This document shows positions 16,263-27,530 of a stretch of 64,000 bases of DNA, in pieces; position 1 is the stretch's first letter, and every line of letters begins with the position of its first letter. The notes beneath the pieces were generated by a model that did no database searches, had not been told where the DNA came from, and saw nothing but the letters and a program-made list of their open reading frames with translations. Origin of the DNA: Cupriavidus agavae (GTDB lineage: Bacteria; Pseudomonadota; Gammaproteobacteria; Burkholderiales; Burkholderiaceae). The stretch lies in assembly GCF_004217045.1 (NCBI RefSeq), contig NZ_SGXM01000001.1, forward strand, positions 1,922,001 through 1,986,000, given 5' to 3'. A program made the translations under genes and the position numbers.

Positions 16263-18584
16263 TCAGCGGATCGCGTTGGCTTCCGCCACGGCCACGGCCG
16301 TCATGTTGACGATGCGGCGGGTGGTGGCCTGCGGGTTCAGGATGTGCACCGGCTTGGCTGCGCCCAGCAGGATCGGGCCCACGGTCACGCCCTGGCCGCC
16401 CGTCATCTTGAGCAGGTTGAACGCGATGTTGGCCGCGTCCAGTGTCGGCATCACCAGCAGGTTGGCGCTGCCGGCCAGCTTCGTGCCCGGCAGGAAGTGA
16501 CGGCGCACGTCCTCGTCCAGCGCGGCATCGCCCTGCATTTCCCCTTCCACTTCCAGTTCCGGCGCCACGCGGGCCAGGATCGCAGCCGCCTCGCGCATCT
16601 TCTGCGCCGACGGGCGGTTCGACGAACCGAACATCGAGTGCGACATCATCGCGGCCTTCGGATGCAGGCCGAAGCGTGCAATCTCCGCCGCCGCCAGTTG
16701 GGTGATGTCCGCCAGTTCCTCGGCGCTCGGGTCATCGTTGACGAAGGTGTCGGTGATGAACAGCGTGTGCTTTTCGAGCATCAGCGCGTTCATCGCGGCG
16801 AACACCTTGGCGTCCGGCGCCAGGCCGATCACGTCGCGCACGTGCTCCAGGTGCGCCTCGAAGCGCCCCACGGTGCCGCACAGCAGCGCGTCGGCGTCGC
16901 CCATGTGCATCAGCATCGTGCCGATCAGCGTGTTCGAGCGGCGCAGCGCCACCTTGGCCATGTCCGGCGTCACGCCGTCGCGGCCACGCAGCGCGTGATA
17001 CGCCTCGTGGTACGCACGGTAGCGCGGATCGTCTTCCGGGTTGATCAGTTCGAAATCCACACCGGGACGCAGGCGCAGGCCCGCCTTCTCGATGCGCATC
17101 TGGATCACGTGCGGACGGCCGATCAGGATCGGACGTGCCAGGCCCTCGTCCACCACGCCCTGCACGGCGCGCAGCACGCGCTCTTCCTCGCCCTCGGCGT
17201 AGGCCACGCGCTTCGGCGCGGCCTTGGCGGCCGAGAACACGGGCTTCATGATCAGGCCCGTGTGGTAGACATAGCTCGACAGCTGCTGGCGGTAGGCGTC
17301 CAGATCCTGGATCGGACGCGTTGCCACGCCCGACTCCTCGGCGGCCTTGGCCACGGCCGGCGCGATCTTCTCGATCAGGCGCTGGTCGAACGGGGTCGGG
17401 ATGATGTAGTCAGGGCCGAACTTCAGCTCGCGGCCACCATAGGCGGCGGCCACGGCGTCGTTCAGTTCGGCTTCGGCCAGCTCGGCAATCGCCTTCACGC
17501 AGGCCAGCTTCATTTCTTCCGTGATCTTCGTCGCGCCGCAATCGAGCGCGCCGCGGAAGATGTACGGGAAGCACAGCACGTTGTTGACCTGGTTCGGATA
17601 GTCCGAACGGCCCGTGGCGATGATGCAGTCCGGACGCGCGGCCTTGGCCACTTCCGGGCGGATTTCCGGTTCCGGGTTGGCCAGCGCCAGGATGATGGGC
17701 TTGTCGGCCATGGTCTTGACCATGTCGCCGGTCAGCACGCCCGAGGTGGAGCAGCCCAGGAACACGTCGGCGCCGTTGACGATGTCGGCCAGCGTGCGCG
17801 CCGTGGTGTCCTGCGCGTAGCGGGCCTTGTTGGCTTCCATGTTGGCGTCGCGGCCCTGGAAGATCACGCCCTTCGAATCGACCACGAAGACGTTCTCGCG
17901 CTTCACGCCGAGGCTGACCATGGTGTCCAGGCAGGCAATCGCGGCAGCGCCGGCGCCGGAGACGGCCAGCTTCACATTGCCAATCTCCTTGCCCACGACC
18001 TTCAGGCCGTTCAGCAGGGCGGCGGCCGAGATGATGGCCGTGCCGTGCTGGTCGTCATGGAAGACGGGAATGTTCATGCGCTCGCGCAGCTGCTTCTCGA
18101 TGTAGAAGCACTCGGGCGCCTTGATGTCCTCGAGGTTCACGCCGCCCAGCGTGGGCTCCAGCGCGGCCACGATCTCCACGATCTTGTCCGGGTCGCGTGC
18201 GTCGAGTTCGATGTCGAACACGTCGATGCCCGCGAACTTCTTGAACAGGCAGCCCTTGCCCTCCATCACCGGCTTGCCGGCCAGCGGGCCGATGTCGCCC
18301 AGACCCAGCACGGCCGTGCCATTGGTGATCACGGCCACGAGGTTGCCGCGCGAGGTGTACTCGGCAGCCATCGCCGGATCCTTGTGGATCTCCTCGCACG
18401 CATACGCCACGCCGGGCGAATAGGCCAGCGACAGGTCGCGCTGGTTCGAGAGCGCCTTCGTTGCCGTTACCTGAATCTTGCCTTTGGTCGGGCTGCGGTG
18501 ATATTCGAGTGCCGCCAGGCGCAGTTGGGCTTCGGGGCTGTTCGGGGCGTGTTGCGGTGCATCACCGCTGGTCTTGCTGCTCAT
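16263..18584 (-). CDS. maeB: NADP-dependent malic enzyme, MaeB type
   Basis: 773 residues from ATG 18584. It decarboxylates malate to pyruvate with NADP reduction. Residues 1 to about 430 form the malic enzyme part: [37 protein letters not shown], and DDQHGTA. The C-terminal 330 residues are a phosphotransacetylase-like domain (from about 450, with [15 protein letters not shown] and [19 protein letters not shown] ending). This domain is usually regulatory in MaeB and senses acetyl-CoA. A longer upstream frame is open but lacks homology. The gene is single, ended by a strong terminator. Confidence 0.95.
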   Translation of the reverse strand: MSSKTSGDAPQHAPNSPEAQLRLAALEYHRSPTKGKIQVTATKALSNQRDLSLAYSPGVAYACEEIHKDPAMAAEYTSRGNLVAVITNGTAVLGLGDIGPLAGKPVMEGKGCLFKKFAGIDVFDIELDARDPDKIVEIVAALEPTLGGVNLEDIKAPECFYIEKQLRERMNIPVFHDDQHGTAIISAAALLNGLKVVGKEIGNVKLAVSGAGAAAIACLDTMVSLGVKRENVFVVDSKGVIFQGRDANMEANKARYAQDTTARTLADIVNGADVFLGCSTSGVLTGDMVKTMADKPIILALANPEPEIRPEVAKAARPDCIIATGRSDYPNQVNNVLCFPYIFRGALDCGATKITEEMKLACVKAIAELAEAELNDAVAAAYGGRELKFGPDYIIPTPFDQRLIEKIAPAVAKAAEESGVATRPIQDLDAYRQQLSSYVYHTGLIMKPVFSAAKAAPKRVAYAEGEEERVLRAVQGVVDEGLARPILIGRPHVIQMRIEKAGLRLRPGVDFELINPEDDPRYRAYHEAYHALRGRDGVTPDMAKVALRRSNTLIGTMLMHMGDADALLCGTVGRFEAHLEHVRDVIGLAPDAKVFAAMNALMLEKHTLFITDTFVNDDPSAEELADITQLAAAEIARFGLHPKAAMMSHSMFGSSNRPSAQKMREAAAILARVAPELEVEGEMQGDAALDEDVRRHFLPGTKLAGSANLLVMPTLDAANIAFNLLKMTGGQGVTVGPILLGAAKPVHILNPQATTRRIVNMTAVAVAEANAIR

Positions 18585-18802
18585 CTGCTTGGTCCAGGAG
18601 AGAAGGCGAAAAAAATCGAGGAGCCATTCTAGCCCAGTCAATACGCGCCGGCGGACCTTTGCAACGTGCATTTCAAGGTTTTTGCCGGCCGCGCCGGCAA
18701 ATCACCTGTGACCATGTGGCACGCAATGCGCGCCGTCTCACCAGTCAACCGCGAAGGTGGACGAATGTCGACGATTGCATGCGGAGCCCGTGCCCCCGGC
18801 GG

Positions 18803-19504
18803 CTACGGTTTGCTGTCCTTTTCCACCTCCAGCGTCACGCGCCGGGGCCGCCCGCTTTCCGCCGGGAAATCGGTGAACGCGCTGCGGATCATGTAGGGCA
18901 TCACGCCGGTCAGGGTGCCGCCCTCGGTCGTGTTGCGGGCCGTCACCTGGTAGACGCGCTTGCCGCTGGCAGCGTCCTTGAAGAAGACGCGCAGGTTCGA
19001 GAATGTCACCGGCACGTCGCGCACCACGGTCTGCGGCGGCCAGTAGCCCGGCCCCCAGCCGTACGGGCCCCAGGGGCGGTACCAGCCGTAGGGGCCCCAG
19101 TACGGCCCCCACGGGCCGTACCACGGATCGGGATAGTAGGTTTCGGCCACCCGCACGAAGCCCGGCGCCGCGTCGTAGTCCATCGAGACCAGGTAGCGCG
19201 CCTGTTTCGGCGGCAACTGTTCGAAGCCAAGCCCGGCCAGCGATTGCGCCAGCCACAGCTCGTAGGTCTGCCGGTCAAGCTGGTCGGCCTGCTGGGGCGT
19301 CCGGTCGAAGGCGTAGGTGCGCGGGGCGTCGTTCTGCCAGCCGGCCTCGCGAAATGCCGTCACCTCGGTGGTGATGGTACTGGCGCAGCCCGACAGCCAC
19401 AGCGCCCCGAGCGCGATCAGCGCCCAGCTTCCACCCCGCCGTGCCGGGCCGGTCCAGCCCGCCCCGCCGACCCGTCTGCTCCACGCCGTCACCGCTTGCC
19501 ACAT
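18803..19504 (-). CDS. DUF4136 family lipoprotein
   Basis: 233 residues. A lipobox LSGC at about residues 37-40 follows a basic and then hydrophobic leader, so the mature protein is a lipid-anchored envelope protein. The DUF4136 core shows TYAFDRTPQQADQLDRQTYE and AQSLAGLGFEQL. A central insert (about 120-155) is built of Trp-Gly-Pro-Tyr repeats. It ends with a beta-rich domain. The N-terminus contains a basic stretch longer than usual; a later start would lose the leader, so ATG 19504 is kept. Function unknown. Confidence 0.82.
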   Translation of the reverse strand: MWQAVTAWSRRVGGAGWTGPARRGGSWALIALGALWLSGCASTITTEVTAFREAGWQNDAPRTYAFDRTPQQADQLDRQTYELWLAQSLAGLGFEQLPPKQARYLVSMDYDAAPGFVRVAETYYPDPWYGPWGPYWGPYGWYRPWGPYGWGPGYWPPQTVVRDVPVTFSNLRVFFKDAASGKRVYQVTARNTTEGGTLTGVMPYMIRSAFTDFPAESGRPRRVTLEVEKDSKP

Positions 19505-19610
19505 CGTAAATCCTTGAAATAGTTGGTCCGCTCACGTTTCCTCAGACACGTCCGGGGCGTCCGAATTCCCGTGCCCGCCCCCCTCCGGCGCAGCCCGGCA
19601 ACCCCTTGGC

Positions 19611-19616
19611 TACAAT
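19611..19616 (+). promoter_or_regulatory. Likely -10 box of pepN
   Basis: TACAAT in the short gap before pepN, about 65 bp before the start. No convincing -35 was found. Confidence 0.35.
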
Positions 19617-19681
19617 GAGGGCTCCAGGGACCGTTCCGCACGGCCCGCCGCCCCCGGTCACTCCGAAGACAGGACTTCCCC

Positions 19682-22375
19682 ATGCTGCGCACCGATACGC
19701 CCGTTACCGTCTATCGCAAGGACTATACTCCGCCCGCGTTCGCCATCGACCACGTCGAACTGGTGCTCGATCTCGACCCGCAGCGCACCATCGTCACCAG
19801 TACGCTGACGCTGCGGCGCACCGCCACGACCGACGTGCCGCTGGTGCTGGCCGGCGAGGCGCTGGAACTGGTCGGCATCCGGCTCGACGGGCAGCCGTTC
19901 ACGGCGTTCAGCCTGGACGACGACACGCTGACGCTGAGCGGCCTGCCCGAGCAGGGCACGCTCGAAATCACCGCCGCGTGCAATCCGGCCGCCAACACCA
20001 CGCTGTCCGGCCTCTACGTGTCGAACGGCAACTTCTTCACGCAGTGCGAGGCCGAAGGCTTCCGCCGCATCACGTACTTCCTCGACCGGCCGGACGTGAT
20101 GGCCACCTACCGCGTCACGCTGCGCGCCGACCGCGCGGCCTGCCCGGTGCTGCTGTCGAACGGCAACCTGCTGGGCGAGCGCGACCTGCCGGACGGCCGC
20201 CACGAAGCCGTCTGGGAAGACCCGTTCCGCAAGCCGTCCTACCTGTTTGCATTGGTCGCCGGCAAGCTCGAACGGATCGAGAAAACGATCCGGAGCGCCT
20301 CGGGCCAGGACAAGCTGCTGCAGGTCTGGGTGGAGCCGCAGGACCTCGACAAGACCCGGCACGCGATGGACTCGCTGGTGCACTCGATCCGCTGGGACGA
20401 GCAGCGCTTCGGGCTGGAACTCGATCTCGACCGCTTCATGATCGTTGCCGTGAGCGACTTTAACATGGGGGCGATGGAGAACAAGGGCCTGAACATCTTC
20501 AACACCAAGTACGTACTGGCCAATGCGGAGACGGCTACCGACGTGGATTTCGCCAATATCGAATCGGTGGTGGCCCACGAGTACTTCCACAACTGGACCG
20601 GCAACCGCGTGACCTGCCGCGACTGGTTCCAGCTCTCGCTCAAGGAGGGCCTGACGGTCTTCCGCGACCAGGAATTCTCGGCCGACATGATGGGCTCCGA
20701 ATCGGGCCGCGCCGTGAAGCGCATCGAGGATGTGCGCGTGCTGCGCCAGGTGCAGTTTCCCGAGGACGCCGGTCCGATGGCCCACCCGGTGCGGCCCGAC
20801 AGCTTCGAGGAGATCAACAACTTCTACACGGTCACCGTCTACGAGAAAGGCGCGGAGGTGGTGCGGATGTACCAGACGCTGCTGGGCCGCGACGGCTTCC
20901 GGCGCGGCATGGATCTCTACTTCCAGCGCCATGACGGCCAGGCCGTGACCTGCGACGACTTCCGCGCCGCCATGGCCGATGCCAACGGCCGCAACCTCGA
21001 CCAGTTCGGGCTCTGGTACAGCCAGGCCGGCACGCCGGTGGTAACCGCCACGACGCAGTGGGACGCCCAGGCCGGGGCCCTGACGCTGACGCTGGCCCAG
21101 CGCTGCCCGAAGGTAGGCATCGAGACCCGCGCCGGCTCCCCCGACAAGCAGCCGTTCCACATTCCGTTCGCCATCGGCCTGCTCGATGCGCACGGCAACG
21201 ACCTGCCGCTGCAACTCGATGGCGAGGCCGCCGCCGGCGCCACCACGCGCGTGCTCGATTTCACGCAGGCCGAGCAGACCTTCCGCTTCGTCGGCCTGCC
21301 CGCCGGTGACCGCGCGCCCCTGCCCTCGCTGCTGCGCAACTTCTCCGCGCCGGTCATCGTCGACCATGAGTACAGCGACGCCGACCTGACGTTCCTGCTG
21401 GCCCACGACAGCGATGCCTTCAACCGCTGGGAAGCCGGCCAGCGGCTGGCCACCCGTGCGCTGCTGCAACTGGTGCAGGACGTGCAGGCCAACCGCGAGC
21501 TGACGCTCGACCCGGCGCTGGTGTCGGCCTTCCGCACCGTGCTGACCGATGGCTCGCTGAACCCGGCGTTCCGCGAACAGGCGCTGATGCTGCCGGCCGA
21601 GGCCTATCTGGCCGAGCGCATGGGCGTGGCCGACCCCGCCGCGATCCACCGTGCCCGGCTGTTCATGCGCGAGGGCCTGGCCCGCGCGCTCAAGGCCGAA
21701 TGGCTGGCCGCCTACGGCGCCAACGCCACGCCCGGCGACTACAGCGCCGATGCCGACTCGATGGCCAAACGCGCGCTGCGCAACCTCGCGCTCGGCTATC
21801 TGGCCGACACGGGCGACGCCGACATGCAGGCGCTGGCCGACGAGCACTATCGCGATAGCACCAACATGACCGACCGCTTCGCGGCGCTCTCGGCACTGGT
21901 CAACAGCTTCGCGCCGGGCCGCGAGCACGCGCTGGCCGATTACTACGAGCGTTTCGAGACCGACGCGCTGGTCATCGACAAATGGTTCTCGCTGCAGGGC
22001 ATGCAACGCGGCGAGGTAGGCCCGCACGCCGGCAAGCGCACGATCGACACCGTGCGCGCGCTGATGGAGCATCCCGCCTTCAACCTGCGCAACCCGAACC
22101 GCGCCCGCTCGCTGATCTTCAGCTTCTGCTCGGGCAATCCGGCGCAGTTCCACGCCCAGGACGGTTCGGGCTACCAGTTCTGGGCCGACCAGGTGCTGGC
22201 GCTCGACGCGATCAACCCGCAGGTGGCCGCGCGGCTGGCACGTGTGATGGATCGTTGGCAAAAGTACGAGATCCCGCTGCGCGACCGCATGCGCGCGGCG
22301 CTGGAACGCGTGGCGGCGGCTTCCACGCTCTCGCGCGACGTACGCGAGATTGTGGGCAAGGCGCTGGCCAGCTAA
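19682..22375 (+). CDS. pepN: Aminopeptidase N
   Basis: 897 residues, a full-length M1 family zinc aminopeptidase that removes N-terminal residues from peptides in the cytoplasm. The substrate-anchoring GAMEN motif is at 263-267. The zinc site is HEYFH at 299-303 with E322 (LKEG) as third ligand. The C-terminal two thirds are the helical DUF3458-like domains of gammaproteobacterial-type PepN. A monocistronic layout is likely: it has its own short upstream region and fbp has a separate ribosome site and -10-like box. Confidence 0.97.
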   Translation: MLRTDTPVTVYRKDYTPPAFAIDHVELVLDLDPQRTIVTSTLTLRRTATTDVPLVLAGEALELVGIRLDGQPFTAFSLDDDTLTLSGLPEQGTLEITAACNPAANTTLSGLYVSNGNFFTQCEAEGFRRITYFLDRPDVMATYRVTLRADRAACPVLLSNGNLLGERDLPDGRHEAVWEDPFRKPSYLFALVAGKLERIEKTIRSASGQDKLLQVWVEPQDLDKTRHAMDSLVHSIRWDEQRFGLELDLDRFMIVAVSDFNMGAMENKGLNIFNTKYVLANAETATDVDFANIESVVAHEYFHNWTGNRVTCRDWFQLSLKEGLTVFRDQEFSADMMGSESGRAVKRIEDVRVLRQVQFPEDAGPMAHPVRPDSFEEINNFYTVTVYEKGAEVVRMYQTLLGRDGFRRGMDLYFQRHDGQAVTCDDFRAAMADANGRNLDQFGLWYSQAGTPVVTATTQWDAQAGALTLTLAQRCPKVGIETRAGSPDKQPFHIPFAIGLLDAHGNDLPLQLDGEAAAGATTRVLDFTQAEQTFRFVGLPAGDRAPLPSLLRNFSAPVIVDHEYSDADLTFLLAHDSDAFNRWEAGQRLATRALLQLVQDVQANRELTLDPALVSAFRTVLTDGSLNPAFREQALMLPAEAYLAERMGVADPAAIHRARLFMREGLARALKAEWLAAYGANATPGDYSADADSMAKRALRNLALGYLADTGDADMQALADEHYRDSTNMTDRFAALSALVNSFAPGREHALADYYERFETDALVIDKWFSLQGMQRGEVGPHAGKRTIDTVRALMEHPAFNLRNPNRARSLIFSFCSGNPAQFHAQDGSGYQFWADQVLALDAINPQVAARLARVMDRWQKYEIPLRDRMRAALERVAAASTLSRDVREIVGKALAS

Positions 22376-22452
22376 GGGCCTCCGGGCGACCGAAAACGGG
22401 CTGTCCGTAGCGGCGGCCCTGTAGAATGGCGGCCATCCAAGGAGAACGCACC

Positions 22453-23475
<1,023 letters not shown>

Positions 23476-23529
23476 CCGCCGGTTCGGCCGGGCGACGGAA
23501 CACGGGGTGCCTGCGGGCACCCTGTTTTT

Positions 23530-24444
23530 TTATCGGGCGTCGATCTCCCACTGCATCCGCCATGTGGCCGAGGCGCCCGGCTCCAGCCGCCGCAGGCCCG
23601 TGCCTTCCCAGCCGCGCGCCGCGAGATTGACGGCGTCAGCCACATGCGAGACCGGTTCGAGGCAAAAGAAGTCGCAGCCGCCCGGGGCATGCAGCACGAG
23701 GTGTTCGAGCCCTTCCCCGGCGCGCAGCGTCAGCGCGGCACCATCGGGGCGTTTCAGCGTTGCCGTACGCTTCCAGCCGCCGTAGTAGCGGCTGAAATCA
23801 CCCTCGGGCAGGTCGCGCTCGCGCAGGAAGCGCTCGCGCTCGCCCACAGTGGTCCGCGCGGTAGCCACCCCGCCCGCATCGGCCGGCCACACGTACGCGG
23901 CATCGAACTGCACGCGCAGCCCCGGCACCCGGGCGAAGAACGGGTGAAAGCCACCGCCCACGGGCATCGCCGTTTCGCCATCGTTGCGAACCGCCATTTC
24001 CACTTCGAGCCCTTCCGGCGTCAGGGTCAGTGTCTGCCGCGCGGCGACCCGCCATGGCCAATCCTCGCCCGAGGGCGCGTGCGCCAGCGTCATGACGATG
24101 CGGCCCTCGCCCGGCTCGGCCACCCACGGCCGCGCATGGCCGAAACCGTGCATCGCGTGGGCCTGGCCCGGGTGGGCGGGCAGCACGATATCGCGCCCGT
24201 CCCAACGGAAGCGCCCTTCGCGGATACGGTTGGAGAACGGCAGCAGCGGATAGCTGCCGGACTTGGGCCACTGGTGCGCGTCGAAGCCCTGGGTTGTGTC
24301 GAGTGGGGCCAGCCAATCGATGATCGCGCCGTTGGCGCGCGTGGTTTGAAGCGACGCCATGCGGCCGCCGAGCGATGGGGCGATGACTAGCGTGTGAAGG
24401 CCGGCTTGGAGAGTGTGAATGGGGCCGGCGGAGAGCAAAGCCAT
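23530..24444 (-). CDS. Aldose 1-epimerase family protein
   Basis: 304 residues from ATG 24444. The family interconverts sugar anomers. Visible features are SNRIREGRFRW, HPGQAHAMHGFGHARPW with the first active-site His, GGGFHPFFAR with the second, and YYGGWKRTA. It lies downstream of the TRAP/uronate operon on the same strand, 86 bp after dctM and beyond a strong stem-loop, so it may be a distal member of that operon (a mutarotase for uronates or related sugars) or separate. Confidence 0.85.
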   Translation of the reverse strand: MALLSAGPIHTLQAGLHTLVIAPSLGGRMASLQTTRANGAIIDWLAPLDTTQGFDAHQWPKSGSYPLLPFSNRIREGRFRWDGRDIVLPAHPGQAHAMHGFGHARPWVAEPGEGRIVMTLAHAPSGEDWPWRVAARQTLTLTPEGLEVEMAVRNDGETAMPVGGGFHPFFARVPGLRVQFDAAYVWPADAGGVATARTTVGERERFLRERDLPEGDFSRYYGGWKRTATLKRPDGAALTLRAGEGLEHLVLHAPGGCDFFCLEPVSHVADAVNLAARGWEGTGLRRLEPGASATWRMQWEIDAR

Positions 24445-24466
24445 GTTCAACGTTTCACAATGTTTG

Positions 24467-24497
24467 CTCCCCTCTCCCCCGCAGTGGGAGAGGGGAG
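24467..24497. repeat. REP-like stem-loop, also a possible terminator for dctM
   Basis: CTCCCCTCTCCC (24467-24478) pairs perfectly with GGGAGAGGGGAG (24486-24497) around a 7-nt loop. Elements of this CCCTCTCCC type are dispersed in some betaproteobacterial genomes (general knowledge). Only one copy is seen here. It lies between the aldose epimerase and the TRAP permease. Confidence 0.6.
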
Positions 24498-24530
24498 ACA
24501 ACCGGGAGCATCTGATACTTGCCCTCGCGA

Positions 24531-25814
24531 TTACTTCAACAACATCTCAGGCAGCCACAGCGAGAACGCCGGCACATACGTCACCAGCAGCAGCGCGGCC
24601 AGCAGGGCACCGTAGAACGGCCAGATCGTGCGCATCACCTGCCCCACCGACACGCCGCCAATGGCGCAACCCACGAACTGGGTGGTGCCCACGGGCGGCG
24701 TGTTCAGCCCCAGCGCGCAGTTGATCAGCATCATCATGCCGAACTGGACCGGGCTCATGCCGTAGTGGATGCAGATCGGCAGGAAGATCGGCGTGCAGAT
24801 CAGGATCGTGGCGGCCATGTCCAGGAACGTGCCCAGGATGAACAGCATCACGTTGACCATCAGGAAGATCATCCACGGGCTGCTCGACATCGAGCCCAGG
24901 AACTCGCCGGTCAGCGCCGCCACGCCGTACAGGCTGATCATGTAGCCGAACGTGGCCGAGATGCCGATCAGCAGCAGCACCACGCCGGTGGTCTTCACGG
25001 CCTTGGCGGCCGCCTTGATGAACTGTTCCCGCGTCAGCGAGCGGTACAGGAACACGGTCAGCGTCAGCGCGTAGAGCACGGCCACGGCCGCGGATTCGGT
25101 CGCCGTGAACACGCCCGACAGGATGCCGGCGATGATCAGCACCACCACGAACAGACCCGGCAGCGCGGCGGCCAGCGAATGGCCGACGATTTCCCAGCCC
25201 GGGAACGAACCGGCCGGATAGCCCCGCTTGCGTGCCACGAAGTACGCGGCCGCCAGGTTGCAGATGGTCAGGATCAGCGCCGGCAGCAGGCCGGCCAGGA
25301 TCAGCGCGGCAATCGACACCTTGCCGCCCGCGGCCAGCGTGAAGATGATCATGTTGTGGCTGGTCGGCATCAGCGCGCCCACCAGCGACGCATGCGTGGT
25401 CACGTTGACCGCGTAGTCGGCGTGATAGCCCTCCTTCTTCATCATCGGGATCATGACCGCGCCCATGGCCGACACGTCAGCCACCGGCGACCCCGAGACG
25501 CCGCCGAACAGCGTGCAGGCGACCACGTTCGACATGCCCAGCCCGCCGCGCACATGGCCGGTCAGCGACTTGGCGAAGTCGACGATGCGGTTGGCGATGC
25601 CGCCGTACAGCATCAGCTCGCCCGCGAAGATGAAGAACGGGATGGCCAGGAACGAGAACGCGTTCATGCCCGAGGTCATCTGCTGGAACACCACGGCCAG
25701 CGGCAGGCCCTCGTACAGGATGGTGGCCACGGCCGACAGGCCAATGGCGAATGCAACCGGCACCCCGAGGATCAGGAAGCCGAAAAAGCTGATGGTGAGA
25801 ATGATCAGTGCCAT
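24531..25814 (-). CDS. TRAP transporter large permease (DctM type)
   Basis: 427 residues from ATG 25814. It is the ion-coupled transport subunit of a tripartite ATP-independent periplasmic system, with about 12 spans. Diagnostic stretches are IPFFIFAGELMLYGG, LFGGVSGSPVADVSAMGAVMIP and LDMAATILICTPIFLPI, and the GLNTPPVGTTQF end. The start overlaps the DctQ stop by 10 bp. Together with the uronate dehydrogenase upstream it probably imports hexuronates. Confidence 0.95.
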   Translation of the reverse strand: MALIILTISFFGFLILGVPVAFAIGLSAVATILYEGLPLAVVFQQMTSGMNAFSFLAIPFFIFAGELMLYGGIANRIVDFAKSLTGHVRGGLGMSNVVACTLFGGVSGSPVADVSAMGAVMIPMMKKEGYHADYAVNVTTHASLVGALMPTSHNMIIFTLAAGGKVSIAALILAGLLPALILTICNLAAAYFVARKRGYPAGSFPGWEIVGHSLAAALPGLFVVVLIIAGILSGVFTATESAAVAVLYALTLTVFLYRSLTREQFIKAAAKAVKTTGVVLLLIGISATFGYMISLYGVAALTGEFLGSMSSSPWMIFLMVNVMLFILGTFLDMAATILICTPIFLPICIHYGMSPVQFGMMMLINCALGLNTPPVGTTQFVGCAIGGVSVGQVMRTIWPFYGALLAALLLVTYVPAFSLWLPEMLLK

Positions 25815-26377
25815 GCCGGCTCCACTTCCGTGCCTTTCAGCACTGCAATCAGGTGTTCGATCGAAAACAGCACGATCAGCACGCCGGCGATGACCGGCGG
25901 CAGGTAGCGCCAGCCCTCCGAGATGCCGAGCGTGGGCAGCTTGTAGTCGGCCACGGACAGCGCCAGCAGCGCGCAGTTGTAGGCCATGATGGCGCCGAAG
26001 CTGCCCACCAGCACGTGGATCAGCAGCTCGATCTTGGTGCGCACCGCATCGGGCAGCAGCACGAGCAGCGATTCGAGGCCGATATGGCCCGCGTCGCGCA
26101 CGCCCACGGCGGTGCCGAACATCGTCACGTAGAGCACCAGCAGCATGGCGATCGACTCGGCCCAGGTGGGCGTGTCGTTGAGCACGTAGCGGCCAAACAC
26201 CTGCGTGAGCACGGCCACGACCAGCAGCACCAGCCCGAGGACACCGAGTCCGAGGCAGGTGCGGGCCAGCGTGGCGCACAGACGTGTGTAGAAGTTGGCG
26301 TGGACGGCGGGCGCCTCGAGGGCGTCGGCGCGCACGCCCTCCGCCGGGCTGGCCGGCGTGGGGGATGGCGAAAGCAT
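25805..26377 (-). CDS. TRAP transporter small permease (DctQ type)
   Basis: 190 residues from ATG 26377, which follows an AGGAAT ribosome site. It has four predicted membrane spans after a 40-residue polar N-terminus. The TQVFGRYVLNDTPTWAES segment and the GVRDAGHIGLE segment are family signatures. It anchors the large permease and contacts the binding protein. It lies 91 bp downstream of dctP. Confidence 0.93.
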   Translation of the reverse strand: MLSPSPTPASPAEGVRADALEAPAVHANFYTRLCATLARTCLGLGVLGLVLLVVAVLTQVFGRYVLNDTPTWAESIAMLLVLYVTMFGTAVGVRDAGHIGLESLLVLLPDAVRTKIELLIHVLVGSFGAIMAYNCALLALSVADYKLPTLGISEGWRYLPPVIAGVLIVLFSIEHLIAVLKGTEVEPAWH

Positions 26378-26468
26378 GATGAAATTCCTGCAGCGGTACG
26401 ACGGCAAAAAGGACTGCCCGCGGCGCCGGGTCAGCCCCGGGCCACGGCCACTACGGTGACGGCAGGGC

Positions 26469-27467
26469 TTACTTGGTGTCCTGCGCGCGGCGCACCAGGT
26501 CCTTCATCTGGGCGCTGGTGATGAAGCGGTCGTACACCGGCTTCATCGCGGCCTGGAACGAGGCCTTGTCCACCTGGATGATCTGCACGCCCGACGCCTC
26601 CACGAGCTTGCGCGACTTCAGCTCGCGCTCGTCCCACAGCTTTCGCATGAACGGCACCGAATCCTTGGCTGCCTGGCGCACCATTGCCTGGTCGTCCTTC
26701 GAGAGCTTGTCCCAGGCCACCTTCGAGAACAGCAGGATTTCCGGAGCCATCGAGTGCTCGGTCAGCGAGTAGTACTTGGCCACCTCGAACTGGCGCGAGC
26801 TTTCGTAGCTGGGCCAGTTGTTCTCGGCGCCGTCCACCAGGCCGGTCTTCAGCGCGGTGTAGACCTCGCCCCACGGCATCGGCGTGGCGTTGGCGTGCAT
26901 GGCTTCGAGCAGCGAGACCCAGAGGTCCGACTGCTGCACGCGGATCTTCATGCCCTTGGCGTCAGCCAGCGACTTGATCGGGCGCTTGGTGGTGTACATC
27001 GAGCGCGAGCCGCTGTCGTACCAGGCCAGGCCGATGAAGCCGTTCTTCTCGCACGACTTCAGGATGTCGTCGCCCACCGGGCCGTCCAGCACGTGGCGCA
27101 TGTGCTCGGTGGAGCGGAACAGGAACGGCATGGTCGGGACGATGGTCGCCTCGCAGATGTTGTTCATCGCGGCCGAGTTCACGCGCACCATCGACAGCGC
27201 GCCGATCTTGGTCTGCTCGATGGCGTCCTTCTCGCTGCCGAGCGCGCCCTGCGCGAAGACCTTGACCGTCATCTTGCCGTTGGAACGCTGCTTGAGCAGT
27301 TCGCCCATCTGGCGCACCGCCTGCACGGTCGGATAGTCGTCCGGGTGAATGTCGGCGGAGCGGAACTCCACGGCCTGCGCGGCCAGCGGCAGCGCCATGG
27401 CGGCGGCCACGGCAGCCATCAGGGTTGCCAGGCGGGTACGGGGTTGCGAGAAACGGGTAGAAAACAT
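26469..27467 (-). CDS. TRAP transporter substrate-binding protein (DctP type)
   Basis: 332 residues. The signal peptide runs to about AAQA (residue 32), so it is exported to the periplasm. Mature DctP features are [27 protein letters not shown] and the [30 protein letters not shown] stretch, where the conserved Arg that grips the substrate carboxylate is expected. It is encoded after the uronate dehydrogenase and lactonase, which suggests glucuronate or galacturonate as ligand. Confidence 0.95.
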   Translation of the reverse strand: MFSTRFSQPRTRLATLMAAVAAAMALPLAAQAVEFRSADIHPDDYPTVQAVRQMGELLKQRSNGKMTVKVFAQGALGSEKDAIEQTKIGALSMVRVNSAAMNNICEATIVPTMPFLFRSTEHMRHVLDGPVGDDILKSCEKNGFIGLAWYDSGSRSMYTTKRPIKSLADAKGMKIRVQQSDLWVSLLEAMHANATPMPWGEVYTALKTGLVDGAENNWPSYESSRQFEVAKYYSLTEHSMAPEILLFSKVAWDKLSKDDQAMVRQAAKDSVPFMRKLWDERELKSRKLVEASGVQIIQVDKASFQAAMKPVYDRFITSAQMKDLVRRAQDTK

Positions 27468-27490
27468 CGATGCCTCCAGTGTTGTATTTC

Positions 27491-27530
27491 TTCGGTGCTT
27501 CGGTACTTCGGTATTTCGAAACTTCGCTCA
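27491..27530. repeat. Five tandem 8-bp units between the lactonase gene and dctP
   Basis: TTCGGTGC, TTCGGTAC, TTCGGTAT, TTCGAAAC and TTCGCTCA in register, 27491-27530. The last unit reaches into the lactonase stop codon. The whole gap is only 60 bp. Confidence 0.75.

Noticed and set aside
16251..18632. 793-codon open frame antisense to maeB
   Set aside because: Shadow of a strongly supported gene; no ribosome site or motif.
18764..18776. AATGTCGACGATT, resembling the purine operator
   Set aside because: Two mismatches and no purine gene nearby; likely chance.
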